The notes beneath the pieces were generated by a model. It was not told the DNA's origin. It did not search any database and saw only the letters and a program-made list of their open reading frames with translations. Shown here piece by piece: positions 1 to 9,483 of a stretch of 64,000 nucleotides of DNA (position 1 is its first letter; every line of letters starts with the position of its first letter). Location of the stretch: positions 310,001-374,000 of the forward strand of contig NZ_CANMLT010000002.1 of assembly GCF_947498805.1 (NCBI RefSeq), read 5' to 3'. The stretch comes from an uncultured Tenacibaculum sp. (lineage in GTDB: Bacteria > Bacteroidota > Bacteroidia > Flavobacteriales > Flavobacteriaceae). The translations under genes were made by a program, and so were the position numbers.

Positions 1-417
1 TCTTTTAGTCGCTTTAGGTAAAATTGGATACACTCTTGCTTTATAATTATTTCCCTTAGTTTTTTCTAAGAGTGCTGGATCAATGTTTTGTCTAATAGTT
101 GTTTCATAAGCAACACGTGCTAGTTCTTTTTCAACCACCACAGCTTCTCTTAAATTTCCATTTAGCTCCATGGCAAACTTATAAACCGACTGTCCTTCTC
201 CTAAAGGAAATGAGAGTTCACCTTCCAGTGTCCTATCCAATCCGTTATAAAATTCCATGTCATAGGTGGTCGTTGCATAATCTCCAGTAATTTCTGTCTT
301 TACTTTTAAACTTGATAACTTTAGTTGCTCACCATTTTGTAAAGTGATTTTTGGAGTGTTTTGAGAATAAAGTCCAAGGCTTATTAATAAGAAATTGATG
401 AATAGTAGTTTTTTCAT
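1..417 (-). CDS. VIT domain-containing secreted protein (C-terminus outside window)
   Basis: Reading the minus strand from the ATG at 417 gives 139 codons that stay open to the window edge, so only the N-terminus is present. Residues 1-19 form a signal peptide (MKKLLFINFLLISLGLYSQ). Residues about 25-125 look like a vault/inter-alpha-trypsin (VIT) domain: an NGEQLKLSSLKVKTEI strand, then DYATTTYDMEFYNG, the ELSFPLGEGQSVYKFAMEL segment and VVEKELARVAYE. VIT proteins are usually followed by a VWA domain or a long C-terminal region, which cannot be seen here. Function unknown; probably periplasmic or cell-surface. The domain call is fairly secure, the role is not. Confidence 0.8.
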   Translation of the reverse strand, partial: MKKLLFINFLLISLGLYSQNTPKITLQNGEQLKLSSLKVKTEITGDYATTTYDMEFYNGLDRTLEGELSFPLGEGQSVYKFAMELNGNLREAVVVEKELARVAYETTIRQNIDPALLEKTKGNNYKARVYPILPKATKR

Positions 418-650
418 AGTATAGGCTTTAATATTAAGTAAAACTCAATATTTATACTAAAAAATAAAACCAGTAATGAGGGTAACTACCTTTTTATTGA
501 GGGAAGCTATCTAATCCTTAAGTTCTAAACAACACATTACTTTAAAGTTATTTTATAATCATATTATGCTTCAATGAATCCTTGTAAAATTAAGAGACAT
601 AAAATTATTAATGATTTTTAAATCCACCTATAAAATATTTCTAATAAAAA

Positions 651-666
651 TACCTAAATATAGGTA
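651..666. repeat. 16-bp palindrome upstream of the 715 gene
   Basis: TACCT and AGGTA form an inverted repeat around AAATAT, about 50 bp before the start at 715, in the 297-bp AT-rich gap between two divergent genes. It could be an operator for either gene. Nothing else is visible in the gap. Confidence 0.3.
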
Positions 667-714
667 CCTACCCATAACTTAATATTGTTAAATTGCATAT
701 CAAAACAACAGATT

Positions 715-1863
715 ATGAGAAACTTATACTTTATTTTACTAAGCCTATTTTCACTATATAGTTTTGGTCAAGAAACTTTTTATAAAAACTATAAAATCAG
801 AAATTTCATAGATTTCTTAGATGATGGTAAAAACACCTATGACTACGCTAATCTGACTAAAGATCAAAAATCTAAAGTCAAATTTCTTTCAAGAGAGAAG
901 TGCTTTATTTATAACTCTTTAAATTCATCTCAAAAGGCAACAATAGATAAGAAACTACAATTAGTTAAGGATGGAGTTTTAATTGAAGTTAAGTTAAATG
1001 ATTGCTCTGGTAATGAAATTATTATAAACAAATCTAATATTGATAAGCCCGAAATATATAAGTTGATAGGACAAACTTTGACCGTTAGAGCTAAAACATT
1101 TGGAAGCAATAAACATAATAATGATGTATATAAAGCGGGACTTCTGATGGAGAAGAATAAACTTTATGTAAACCTATGGCCTTTTAAAGAAAATACTGCT
1201 TCCAATGAACAAGGAGATTCAGGGATTACTAAAAACGTAAGTGATAATGAAACTAACCCTAAAAAAATTGATAATATAAATTTTAAAGAGGATAAAAATC
1301 TGAATGTCAATAAAGAAACAAGAGTACCATTATTTTATGAAATTCCAGACGACCATACGGCTATATTTAGGTTTACAGAACTTAGTGTTAATGCTATTAC
1401 AATCCCTATAAAATATAGATTTAGAACTACTCGTGATGCATTAGTAACTAACCAAAATAATGTAGTTGAAGAAGTAAAGGTAAAAAGTGAAGAGTTTAGT
1501 ACATCTTTCAATGTGGCTCTATTTGGTGGGTATAGTTGGGGTAAAACAAAATTTACCCATCGAAAAAAAATTGGTAACAGAGTAAAAACCCATAAAAATA
1601 CTATCGGAGTATTTTTAGGTTCTAGCGTTGTAGAACTTAACAGCTCTAATACTAATATTACTTTAAATCAACCGCAAAGTGATCGAGAAGGTACAATTGG
1701 AACTTTAAGTTTTGGGGTTGGTTGGGTTAAAAGCTGGAACAAAATAAGCTTAGGTCTTTTTTATGGAGTAGATAAAGGTGTTGGCCGAGTTTCTGAGAAT
1801 TGGATCTACAATGGTAGTGGTTGGTTCGGGTTTGGTTTAGGTTATGACCTTTTTAAGTTGTAA
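715..1863 (+). CDS. secreted hypothetical protein with C-terminal beta-strand region
   Basis: 382 residues if started at the ATG at 715, which puts a clean signal peptide (MRNLYFILLSLFSLYSFGQ) at the N-terminus; an in-frame ATG at 685 would add ten residues in front of it and is less likely. The middle is Lys/Asn-rich and low in complexity (about 170-210). The last third alternates glycine and aromatic residues, with segments such as ALFGGYSWGKTKF and a final FGFGLGYDLFKL. This is the pattern of outer-membrane beta strands ending in a hydrophobic residue. I do not recognise the family. It stands alone, divergent from the VIT gene and convergent with priA. Confidence 0.6.
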   Translation: MRNLYFILLSLFSLYSFGQETFYKNYKIRNFIDFLDDGKNTYDYANLTKDQKSKVKFLSREKCFIYNSLNSSQKATIDKKLQLVKDGVLIEVKLNDCSGNEIIINKSNIDKPEIYKLIGQTLTVRAKTFGSNKHNNDVYKAGLLMEKNKLYVNLWPFKENTASNEQGDSGITKNVSDNETNPKKIDNINFKEDKNLNVNKETRVPLFYEIPDDHTAIFRFTELSVNAITIPIKYRFRTTRDALVTNQNNVVEEVKVKSEEFSTSFNVALFGGYSWGKTKFTHRKKIGNRVKTHKNTIGVFLGSSVVELNSSNTNITLNQPQSDREGTIGTLSFGVGWVKSWNKISLGLFYGVDKGVGRVSENWIYNGSGWFGFGLGYDLFKL

Positions 1864-1964
1864 CAATACCAGAAACTTAAGTATTTGACAAAATTTTGAA
1901 CTCAATAGTTTCCTAAACATTTTCTAGACATTCTTGAATATAATAATAAATAAACATTATGATT

Positions 1965-2037
1965 TCAGAGAACATTCACTATTCCATAATTATTGTATGT
2001 AGACCTGACCTAGTAGGTGATAGTTAATGTTCTCTGA
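1965..2037. repeat. long inverted repeat between convergent genes
   Basis: A 17-nt arm at 1965-1981 (TCAGAGAACATTCACTA) pairs with 2021-2037 with one mismatch; similarity continues weakly outwards and inwards. The loop holds an 11-bp palindrome ACCTA-G-TAGGT at 2008-2018. There is no T-run, so it is a poor intrinsic terminator. It may be a small repeat element or a structured 3' end shared by the two convergent genes. Confidence 0.5.
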
Positions 2038-2063
2038 TTTATGTTAGTTTCTTGTAAGCACTA

Positions 2064-4505
2064 TTAATACGCATCTATATCTATAATAAAACGTATTGGT
2101 CTAAAGTCTTGCACAGCCTCGAAGGTGTTTTTAATTTTTTGAAGTTGTTCCTTTGTTTTTGCCAAAGACTGTTTTGGAGGAATTTTAACAATCAAGTTTT
2201 TAATATACTGATTTCGTATACGTGCTACTGCCGGTGCTGAGGGCCCTAATACATGTTCTCCAAACACATTCTGTAAAGATTTTGCCAACCAATGAATTCC
2301 CGTATCTACGCGTGTATAATCTTTATGCTTTAAGGTAATTTTTATCAGTCGATAATATGGTGGATAATGAAACTGCCAACGGTCTTGTAACTGTTCTTTA
2401 TACATTTCAGTATAGCTATTGGTAGATACTTGCTGTAGTATTTGGTGGTACGGATTAAAGGTTTGTATCGCTACATTTCCTTGTTTCTTAGTACGCCCTG
2501 CCCTACCGGATACTTGTAACATCAATTGAAAAGCACGTTCATGTGCTCTAAAATCAGGAAAATTAAGCATGGAATCTGCATTTAGAATCCCTACCAAAGA
2601 AACATTTTCAAAATCCAATCCTTTAGATAACATTTGTGTTCCTACCAAGATATCTATTTCTTGTGCTTCAAAGGCTCCAATAATCTTTTCATACCCATAC
2701 TTCCCCCGAGTGGTATCCAAGTCCATACGACCGATATTATGATTTGGAAATAACTCTTTTAATTCCAATTCTATCTGTTCGGTACCAAAACCTTTGGTAT
2801 CTAATGTAGAACTTCCACAGGCACCACAACTGGTAGGCATTGCACGTTGGTAATGACAGTAATGGCACTTTAGCTCACCTCTAAACTTATGATAGGTTAA
2901 ACTTACATCACAATTCGGACATTGCGGAGAAACCCCACAAGTAGTACATTCTACTACCGGTGAAAATCCACGTCTGTTTTGAAATAGAATGATCTGTTCC
3001 TTTTCTTCCAAAGCTTCTTTCATCATAGTCAACAAACGATCAGAGAAGTGTCCGGTCATTCGTTTTTTACGTTGCTTTTCTTTGATATCTATCAATTCTA
3101 TTTTGGGTAACTGAATATTTCCAAAACGTCGCTTTAGTTCTACAAAACCATATTTTTGTTGCTCTGCGTTATAATAACTCTCTAATGATGGTGTAGCAGA
3201 ACCTAACAATACTTTTGCCTTATGCAAATGTCCTAATACTACTGCCGCATCACGAGCATTGTACCGTGGTGAAGGTTCAAACTGTTTATAAGACGTTTCA
3301 TGCTCTTCATCAATCACAATCAAGCCTAAATTAGAAAAAGGTAAAAATGCCGAAGACCTTGCTCCTAGTATAATTTGCGCTTTTGGTTTATTTTCAAGTA
3401 CATTATTCCATACCTCTACACGTTCATTCATAGAGTACTTAGAATGAAACACAGAAATAAAATTTCCGAAGTAATTCTGCAAGCGTGTTATAATCTGAGT
3501 AGTTAAGGCAATTTCAGGAAGTAAAAACAATACCTGTCTTCCTTCAGCAATTACTTCTTTGATTAATTTTACATAAATCTCTGTTTTACCAGAGCCCGTA
3601 ACCCCATGTAATAAGGTAACATTTTGTGTTTCAAAAGAAGTTTTAATTCCTTCAAAAGCATCTTGCTGAAACTCATTCAGTTCTTTTATTTGATTGGTTT
3701 CTCCTTGATAACTAATTCGATCTGTTTGGATATGATAAAACTCAAAAATTTCTTTATCAACCAAAGCTTTTAAAATAGAGGAAGAAACTCCGGATTGTTC
3801 TTCTAAGTCTTTTGCTTTTATAGGCTTTTTAGCTGCATTTAACTGAAAGAAAGTCATCACAGCATCTCGTTGCTTTTTTGCCCGAGAAAGTTGCTCTAAT
3901 AAGTCTTGTAGTCCTTCATTAGAATTGTATATAGCATTTAAACGTACATACTTAACCAATTTTGGTTTGTACGTCTCATAAATTTCTTCTTTGATGTAAA
4001 TAGCACTTTTTTCAATAAGCGCATTGATGATAGGCAATACTGTTTTTTTACCTAAAATATCAGAAACCTGATGAATGGTTAGTTGTGAATGATGTTGTAA
4101 AGCTTCAAAAATCAAAAACTCATCGTCTGTCAATATAGATTCCTCAACAAAAGCTTCATTCTTATAAATAATAGTTTCACTTTCTAACATAAACGCAGAA
4201 GGTAGTGCCGCTCTATATACATCTCCTAAAGAACACATATAGTAACTCGCTATCCATTGCCAATGTTGTAATTGTTGCGCATTTACAATGGGGGTATCAT
4301 CTAAAATCTGATGAATATCCTTCGCCTCATACAAGTCTGGAGCATTTTGGTGAATATTAAACACCAATGCCGTATAAATTTTACTTTTACCAAAAGAAAC
4401 TGCCACACGCATTCCTTTTTGTAAGAATGATGCTTCCTCCTTGGTTACCGCATAGGTAAACGTTTTTTGTAAAGGGATAGGTAGTATGACGTCTATAAAG
4501 TAAAT
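2064..4505 (-). CDS. priA: primosomal replication restart helicase PriA
   Basis: Superfamily 2 DNA helicase that reloads the replisome at stalled forks. Visible features: N-terminal 3'-DNA-binding domain, Walker A GVTGSGKTEIY (about residue 300), DEEH box (about 398), a zinc-binding Cys cluster (CTTCGVSPQCPNC, CHYCHYQ, CGACGS, about 520-565) and the helicase motif QVSGRAGR. The first in-frame ATG is at 4412 and would give 782 residues lacking the start of the DNA-binding domain. Upstream in the same frame lies YFIDVILPIPLQKTFTYAV, which matches the conserved PriA N-terminus (E. coli HVALPVPLPRTFDY). No ATG, GTG or TTG precedes it before the stop at 4545-4547. The codon at the expected start (4505-4503) is ATT, giving 813 residues, the usual size in this phylum. 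Divergent from the hydrolase gene. Confidence 0.93.
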   Translation of the reverse strand: MYFIDVILPIPLQKTFTYAVTKEEASFLQKGMRVAVSFGKSKIYTALVFNIHQNAPDLYEAKDIHQILDDTPIVNAQQLQHWQWIASYYMCSLGDVYRAALPSAFMLESETIIYKNEAFVEESILTDDEFLIFEALQHHSQLTIHQVSDILGKKTVLPIINALIEKSAIYIKEEIYETYKPKLVKYVRLNAIYNSNEGLQDLLEQLSRAKKQRDAVMTFFQLNAAKKPIKAKDLEEQSGVSSSILKALVDKEIFEFYHIQTDRISYQGETNQIKELNEFQQDAFEGIKTSFETQNVTLLHGVTGSGKTEIYVKLIKEVIAEGRQVLFLLPEIALTTQIITRLQNYFGNFISVFHSKYSMNERVEVWNNVLENKPKAQIILGARSSAFLPFSNLGLIVIDEEHETSYKQFEPSPRYNARDAAVVLGHLHKAKVLLGSATPSLESYYNAEQQKYGFVELKRRFGNIQLPKIELIDIKEKQRKKRMTGHFSDRLLTMMKEALEEKEQIILFQNRRGFSPVVECTTCGVSPQCPNCDVSLTYHKFRGELKCHYCHYQRAMPTSCGACGSSTLDTKGFGTEQIELELKELFPNHNIGRMDLDTTRGKYGYEKIIGAFEAQEIDILVGTQMLSKGLDFENVSLVGILNADSMLNFPDFRAHERAFQLMLQVSGRAGRTKKQGNVAIQTFNPYHQILQQVSTNSYTEMYKEQLQDRWQFHYPPYYRLIKITLKHKDYTRVDTGIHWLAKSLQNVFGEHVLGPSAPAVARIRNQYIKNLIVKIPPKQSLAKTKEQLQKIKNTFEAVQDFRPIRFIIDIDAY

Positions 4506-4578
4506 AAGAAGTGTATTTTGAACAACATCAAAACTACATAAAATTCACTACATTGTAAACAGAAAAACCAAGCTATTT

Positions 4579-5433
4579 ATGACTTCATTAGAATGGAAAA
4601 ACAAAGGTAAATTCTTAAGTGTTCAAAATCAGCAAGTTTTTGTGATTGATGAAGGCACGTCAGATAATACTATGGTTATTCTTCATGGCTATCCTACCTC
4701 CTCTTATGATTATTACAAAGTACTTCCAGAGCTGACAAAACATTACAGAGTTATTATTCATGATCATTTAGGTTTTGGTTTTTCCGACAAACCTTTACAC
4801 TATTCCTATTCTTTAATTGAACAAGCAGATACTGCTTTACTCCTATGGAAACAATTAGGTCTAAAAAATGTTACGCTACTCGCTCATGATTATGGAACTA
4901 GTGTTGCCACAGAGATTATTGCTAGACATAATAAGCAGTTATTAGATATTAATATTGATAAGTTGATACTTTGTAACGGAAGTATGCATATTGAATTGGC
5001 GAAACTAAGGACTATTCAAAAATTATTAAAGAATAAGATTACTGGAAAATGGGTAGGTAAATTGGCGAATCAATTTATCTTCAATAGAAACATTCGTAAA
5101 ATTTATTTTGATAGCTCTAAAGTGAGTCAACATGAACTTGATGAAATGTGGTTTCAAATAAATCATAACAACGGAAGAAAGGTTATTCATTTATTAAGTA
5201 ATTATATAAATGAGCGTTATTTCTTTTGGAATCGTTGGATTGGTGGTTTAAAAGAAACTCAAGTACCAACAAAAATTGTTTGGGCTACTCATGATCCTAT
5301 TGCAGTAAAGGACATAGCAGAGCAATTACACAAAGAAATCCCTAATAATGAATTGATTTGGTTAGAAAATTCTGGTCATTTTCCAATGCTAGAAAGTCCT
5401 AAAAAATGGGTTCAAAAGATTATCGGTTCATAA
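4579..5433 (+). CDS. alpha/beta hydrolase, epoxide hydrolase/haloalkane dehalogenase-like
   Basis: 284 residues, cytosolic (no signal peptide). The oxyanion-hole motif HGYPTSSYDY lies near residue 36. The nucleophile elbow reads AHDYGTS (about 105), with aspartate rather than serine as nucleophile, as in epoxide hydrolases, haloalkane dehalogenases and the MEST-like branch. The catalytic histidine is in NSGHFPMLESP (about 263), and the acid is probably in WATHDPIAVK. An Asp nucleophile points to epoxide or carbon-halogen hydrolysis, but the substrate cannot be told from sequence. Single gene, divergent from priA with a 73-bp gap. Confidence 0.85.
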   Translation: MTSLEWKNKGKFLSVQNQQVFVIDEGTSDNTMVILHGYPTSSYDYYKVLPELTKHYRVIIHDHLGFGFSDKPLHYSYSLIEQADTALLLWKQLGLKNVTLLAHDYGTSVATEIIARHNKQLLDINIDKLILCNGSMHIELAKLRTIQKLLKNKITGKWVGKLANQFIFNRNIRKIYFDSSKVSQHELDEMWFQINHNNGRKVIHLLSNYINERYFFWNRWIGGLKETQVPTKIVWATHDPIAVKDIAEQLHKEIPNNELIWLENSGHFPMLESPKKWVQKIIGS

Positions 5434-5595
5434 ATTAATGTTAAGAAGCGTTAATATTTAAGTGTCTTTTTTTCTTAAAATTCTTAAACTCTGTTAAATC
5501 AAGTTAAGCTTTTATTAAACTATTGATTTGAGTGAAACATAATGTCATAGTGGATAGTCTTATAGATAAAACCATAACATTATAAAACTCTAATT

Positions 5596-5946
5596 ATGAA
5601 AACATTTAAATCTTTTGTTATTATACTTTGTTTAGGTGTATTAACTACTTTCACAGCGCAAGCAAATGAGAACGCAAATCCTATTTTAAAAGCCAAAAAA
5701 CTATTACGTTCAGAAATTTCTTCAATCATTGGTAGCTCTGCACCATTTCAAACAGATAAAACTGTTACGGCAAATGTTTCTTTTATGCTAAACAGTAAAG
5801 GAGAAATTGTAGTACTTGATGTAGAATCTAAAAGCAAAGACTTAAGATATTTTATCAAGCGTAAATTAAACTATAAAAAAATAAACTCTAGTGATATTCG
5901 TAAGGGTAATGTATACGAATTACCTATAACTGTTAAAAAGGGGTAA
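5596..5946 (+). CDS. small secreted hypothetical protein
   Basis: 116 residues with a signal peptide (MKTFKSFVIILCLGVLTTFTAQA). The mature part has a strand-rich VSFMLNSKGEIVVLDVES segment followed by a basic stretch (FIKRKLNYKK), a layout reminiscent of TonB C-terminal-like domains, but the match is too weak to name. Preceded by 160 bp of AT-rich sequence in which I see no other gene, and followed by a strong terminator. Confidence 0.65.
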   Translation: MKTFKSFVIILCLGVLTTFTAQANENANPILKAKKLLRSEISSIIGSSAPFQTDKTVTANVSFMLNSKGEIVVLDVESKSKDLRYFIKRKLNYKKINSSDIRKGNVYELPITVKKG

Positions 5947-5970
5947 TTCATCACTAATTATTGCCAAGAG

Positions 5971-6011
5971 AAACCCGAGCATTTAGTAATAAATCGCTTG
6001 GGTTTTTTATT
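5971..6011 (+). terminator. intrinsic terminator
   Basis: Stem AAACCCGAGC / GCTTGGGTTT (one G-U pair) followed by TTTTTT. It ends the 5596 gene and overlaps the stop of the convergent thioredoxin-like gene. Confidence 0.8.
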
Positions 6012-6558
6012 GTAATATTAGATCATCTAGTACTTTCCTAACCTTGTCTGAATTCCAGTTTGCCGGTCCCTTTTTATCAACTACTATGTTTCCCTCTTTA
6101 TTTAAAATAAAGGTGGTAGGAATACTCGTATGTTCAAATTGTTTTGGAACCTTATTCAAGTAATTATATGTTGGAAAGTCATATGCATTCTTATTGTAAA
6201 ATTTAGATACCACATCCCAATTCTCATTTGTTACTAATAAAAAAGCTACTTTATCTTTATAATCATTATGCAGCTCTTGAATACTAGGCATTTCAGCTAC
6301 ACAGGGTGGACACCAAGTAGCCCAAAAACTTACAAAAACTACTTTTCCTTTTAATTCTTTTAAATTGGTACTTTGCGTGTTTAAGCCTTGTAAATTCCAA
6401 TCATACGTATCTAATTTTACTTGATCTTCCTTGGCTTCTATTGAAGGTGAAAACGATATTAATCGTATAAAGTGAACTCTTGTTGGTGGAAATAACAATA
6501 ATCCTAAAATCAATAAAAAAAGTATGTTTGAATAATGCTTTTTAAGAAACTTAATCAT
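6007..6558 (-). CDS. TlpA-like membrane-anchored thiol-disulfide oxidoreductase
   Basis: 183 residues. An N-terminal membrane anchor (about 12-30, ILFLLILGLLLFPP) leads to a thioredoxin fold with the redox motif WATWCPPC near residue 82 and the cis-proline segment TSIPTTFILNKEGN near 145. It probably works in the periplasm in disulfide reduction or cytochrome maturation, as TlpA/ResA proteins do. Its start overlaps the end of the aminopeptidase gene by 8 bp, so the two are probably translated together. Confidence 0.88.
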   Translation of the reverse strand: MIKFLKKHYSNILFLLILGLLLFPPTRVHFIRLISFSPSIEAKEDQVKLDTYDWNLQGLNTQSTNLKELKGKVVFVSFWATWCPPCVAEMPSIQELHNDYKDKVAFLLVTNENWDVVSKFYNKNAYDFPTYNYLNKVPKQFEHTSIPTTFILNKEGNIVVDKKGPANWNSDKVRKVLDDLILQ

Positions 6559-8188
6559 CTAAACTTGGTAAAATAAATTCGTCTAAAACACTTTTTCTTG
6601 CCATCATATCTTCGATAGCTTTCACTGTTCTTGGAGCTTCCTTAGATAAATTTTTAGGTTGCCCTTTTGTTATTAAGATATCATCTTCTATACGTACAGC
6701 TATTCCCCACCATTTTTTATCACATGGACTTCCTTCTGGAATATAAATACCCGGTTCTACAGTAATCACCATATTTTCTTTTAACTTACCATAGGTTCCT
6801 GGGTCGTGAACATCCAACCCTATATGATGGGAAGTTCCATGAGGAAAATATGAATGCTCTTCTTCTATAGTTTTAATGATTCCTAACTCATATAACCCTT
6901 GATTAATTGCCTTTTTTGACTCATTATTTGGTACCCAAAAAGCATTTTTCTCTTTACAGGCTGCTATTCCTGCATCTTGTGCCTTTAAAACCACTTCGTA
7001 AATCGCTTTTTGTTCTGGTGAAAACTTACCGTTGGCAGGAATTGTTCTTGTAACATCTGCTGTATATCCGCGATACTCTGCTCCTAAGTCCATTAAAACC
7101 AATTCATTTCCTATCTTTTTCTTGTTGTTTTCTGTATAGTGTAAAATACATCCGTTATTCCCTGCTCCTACTATAGACGGGTATCCTTCATATTCTGCTC
7201 CGTATTTTTTATATACAAACTCATGAATACCTTGCACTTCTATTTCAGACATATTGGTTTTCATAGCCTTCATTACTTCAACCTGACCTATTGCAGATAT
7301 TCTAATGGCTTTGGTTAATAATTTTAATTCTTCAGGTGTTTTTATCTCTCGCATCTCAGCCATACGTGTAGATAAAAACTCTATATCAATATTAGAAGTA
7401 CTTTTTAATTGTAAGGCTATTTTTTGTTTTAGCTCTTTTTTCAAAGCATTGTTACCAGCGTCTTTATACTGCATGATTAATTCATCTTGCTTTAAATCTG
7501 GATAATATGTCGAAGCTTTCCCAATAGCTTGCGCTACATTAGCACTATTTTCAATGGGTGTAGCCTTTATCAACTCATATACTTTTCTTTTTACCCCAGA
7601 AACAAATTTTATAGGATCATATCCGGATTGGCTTTTAAAATGCGTTACCAAATCGTATGTTTCAGTGAGATTTCCTTCTGAATTTCGATAATCATCTTTA
7701 AACTTTTCAATAAAGATTTTATCAAACTTTTTAAAGTTAATTCCATTAGTGAAAAATTCTTCTGTATTCTTTGCTTCCTTAAAACCTAATTCCTTTTTGG
7801 CTCCTTCTACCCCTAGTCGCTTTCCGTTCCATAACTCTTTAAAAGGATCTTTCCTTTGCACATATAAAATTTCATTAAAGCTTTTTCCTGATTTATCTTT
7901 TTGCTTTTCCGAAAACAGTACTAATACCGCATTGGGCTCTCTATATCCCGTTAAGTAATAAAAATTCGGATCTTGATGAAACACATAATCTACATCATTT
8001 GCTCTATTTCGTATTGGATTTGCAAAAACTACTGCCACAGAATTTTTAGGCATTTTAGCTCGTAAAACTTCTCTTCTATCTTTATGAAAATCTGCCGACA
8101 AATAATCCATAGACATCTGTGCATTAACAGAATACGTTAACAAGCTTAAAAAACATACAACATACAACCTTCTAATCATTTCTCTCAT
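6551..8188 (-). CDS. aminopeptidase P family (M24B) metallopeptidase, exported
   Basis: Cleaves the N-terminal residue before proline. About 545 residues with an AMP_N domain (about 30-180), then the creatinase-like M24 fold. The dinuclear metal ligands are visible: Asp/Asp in MDLGAEYRGYTADVTRT, His in GTSHHIGLDVHDPG, Glu in TVEPGIYIP and Glu in RIEDDILIT. A signal peptide begins at MREMIRRLYVVCFLSLLTYS; the start is ATG at 8188 or 8179, while the in-frame ATG at 8221 would put eleven extra residues before it. Overlaps the tlpA-like gene downstream; divergent from gcvT. Confidence 0.9.
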   Translation of the reverse strand: MREMIRRLYVVCFLSLLTYSVNAQMSMDYLSADFHKDRREVLRAKMPKNSVAVVFANPIRNRANDVDYVFHQDPNFYYLTGYREPNAVLVLFSEKQKDKSGKSFNEILYVQRKDPFKELWNGKRLGVEGAKKELGFKEAKNTEEFFTNGINFKKFDKIFIEKFKDDYRNSEGNLTETYDLVTHFKSQSGYDPIKFVSGVKRKVYELIKATPIENSANVAQAIGKASTYYPDLKQDELIMQYKDAGNNALKKELKQKIALQLKSTSNIDIEFLSTRMAEMREIKTPEELKLLTKAIRISAIGQVEVMKAMKTNMSEIEVQGIHEFVYKKYGAEYEGYPSIVGAGNNGCILHYTENNKKKIGNELVLMDLGAEYRGYTADVTRTIPANGKFSPEQKAIYEVVLKAQDAGIAACKEKNAFWVPNNESKKAINQGLYELGIIKTIEEEHSYFPHGTSHHIGLDVHDPGTYGKLKENMVITVEPGIYIPEGSPCDKKWWGIAVRIEDDILITKGQPKNLSKEAPRTVKAIEDMMARKSVLDEFILPSLDD

Positions 8189-8354
8189 TAATTTAAAATC
8201 AAAAACTTCCAAAAATACCATTTCTTATGCTTACATAAGAAAAAATTAACATACATTAAGATAAAATACGCTCATATATTCGTCAAAACTTCGGTTTCAG
8301 TTTGCCAATTTTTCAATACTTTAGCAACACTTTAAACAAACAATAAATTTATCA

Positions 8355-9437
8355 ATGAAAAATACAGCTTTATCACATATACACGAAGCTTTAGGTGCAA
8401 AAATGGTACCATTTGCGGGTTACAATATGCCTGTGCAATATGAAGGCGTTAATGCAGAACACGAAACTGTACGTAACGGTGTTGGTGTTTTTGATGTAAG
8501 TCATATGGGAGAATTCTTTTTAAAGGGTGAAAATGCATTGGCTTTAATTCAAAAAATATCTTCTAATGATGCTTCTAAACTAGTTCCTGGTAAAGCGCAA
8601 TATAGCTGTATGCCAAATGCTGATGGTGGAATTGTAGATGATTTAATTATTTACATGATTGCCGAGAATGAGTATATGCTAGTTGTGAATGCTTCTAATA
8701 TTGAAAAAGACTGGAATTGGATTTCTCAACATAACGATTTAAATGTTGATATGGAAAATCGTTCTGAAGATTGGTCTTTATTAGCTATTCAAGGTCCTAA
8801 AGCTGCTGAAGCAATGCAATCGTTAACTTCAGTAGACTTATCTACCATTAAATTTTACACTTTTGAAATCACTGATTTTGCTGGAATTCCTAATGTAGTA
8901 GTTTCTGCAACTGGTTACACAGGTTCTGGAGGATTTGAGGTATATGTTAAAAATGAAGATGTTGCACAACTTTGGAAGAACGTTTTTGAAGCTGGAAAAG
9001 ATTGGGGTATTAAACCAATTGGATTGGCTGCTCGTGATACACTTCGTTTAGAAATGGGATATTGTTTATATGGAAATGATATCGATGATACTACCTCTCC
9101 TATTGAAGCTGGTTTAGGGTGGATTACTAAGTTTACAAAAGACTTTGTAAATGCTGAAGCTTTAAAGAAACAAAAGGAAGAAGGAATTACTCGTAAATTA
9201 GTTGCTTTTGAATTAACAGAACGTGGTATACCTCGTAAAGATTATGAAATCGTTGATGCAGAAGGAACTGTTATTGGTAGAGTAACTTCAGGTACGATGA
9301 GTCCATCTTTAAGTAAAGGAATTGGATTAGGGTATGTTACCAAAGAAAATTCTAAAGTAGATTCTGAAATCTTTATTCAGGTACGTAAAAAACAAATTCC
9401 TGCTAAGGTAGTTAAGCTACCTTTTTACAAAGGATAA
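8355..9437 (+). CDS. gcvT: glycine cleavage system T protein (aminomethyltransferase)
   Basis: Transfers the methylene group from aminomethyl-lipoyl-H protein to tetrahydrofolate, releasing ammonia. 360 residues, the standard length. Family marks are [14 protein letters not shown] near the N-terminus, FDVSHMGEF, the folate-binding region around [11 protein letters not shown], and [15 protein letters not shown] (near residue 230). The C-terminal barrel includes [21 protein letters not shown]. Stands alone here with its own terminator; the other gcv genes are not in this window. Confidence 0.96.
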   Translation: MKNTALSHIHEALGAKMVPFAGYNMPVQYEGVNAEHETVRNGVGVFDVSHMGEFFLKGENALALIQKISSNDASKLVPGKAQYSCMPNADGGIVDDLIIYMIAENEYMLVVNASNIEKDWNWISQHNDLNVDMENRSEDWSLLAIQGPKAAEAMQSLTSVDLSTIKFYTFEITDFAGIPNVVVSATGYTGSGGFEVYVKNEDVAQLWKNVFEAGKDWGIKPIGLAARDTLRLEMGYCLYGNDIDDTTSPIEAGLGWITKFTKDFVNAEALKKQKEEGITRKLVAFELTERGIPRKDYEIVDAEGTVIGRVTSGTMSPSLSKGIGLGYVTKENSKVDSEIFIQVRKKQIPAKVVKLPFYKG

Positions 9438-9447
9438 ATACTAAAAT

Positions 9448-9483
9448 AAAAAAGCTTCTAAACATTTAGAAGCTTTTTTATTT
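9448..9483 (+). terminator. intrinsic terminator of gcvT
   Basis: Stem AAAAAAGCTTCTAAA / TTTAGAAGCTTTTTT with a short loop and trailing T-run, 11 bp past the gcvT stop. Confidence 0.85.

Noticed and set aside
99..290. 63-codon plus-strand ORF at the left edge
   Set aside because: Lies wholly opposite the VIT-domain gene; no promoter, no signal or domain; frame shadow.
2064..4412. priA starting at the ATG at 4412
   Set aside because: Would remove the conserved LPIPLQKTFTY start of the DNA-binding domain that is present in frame upstream.
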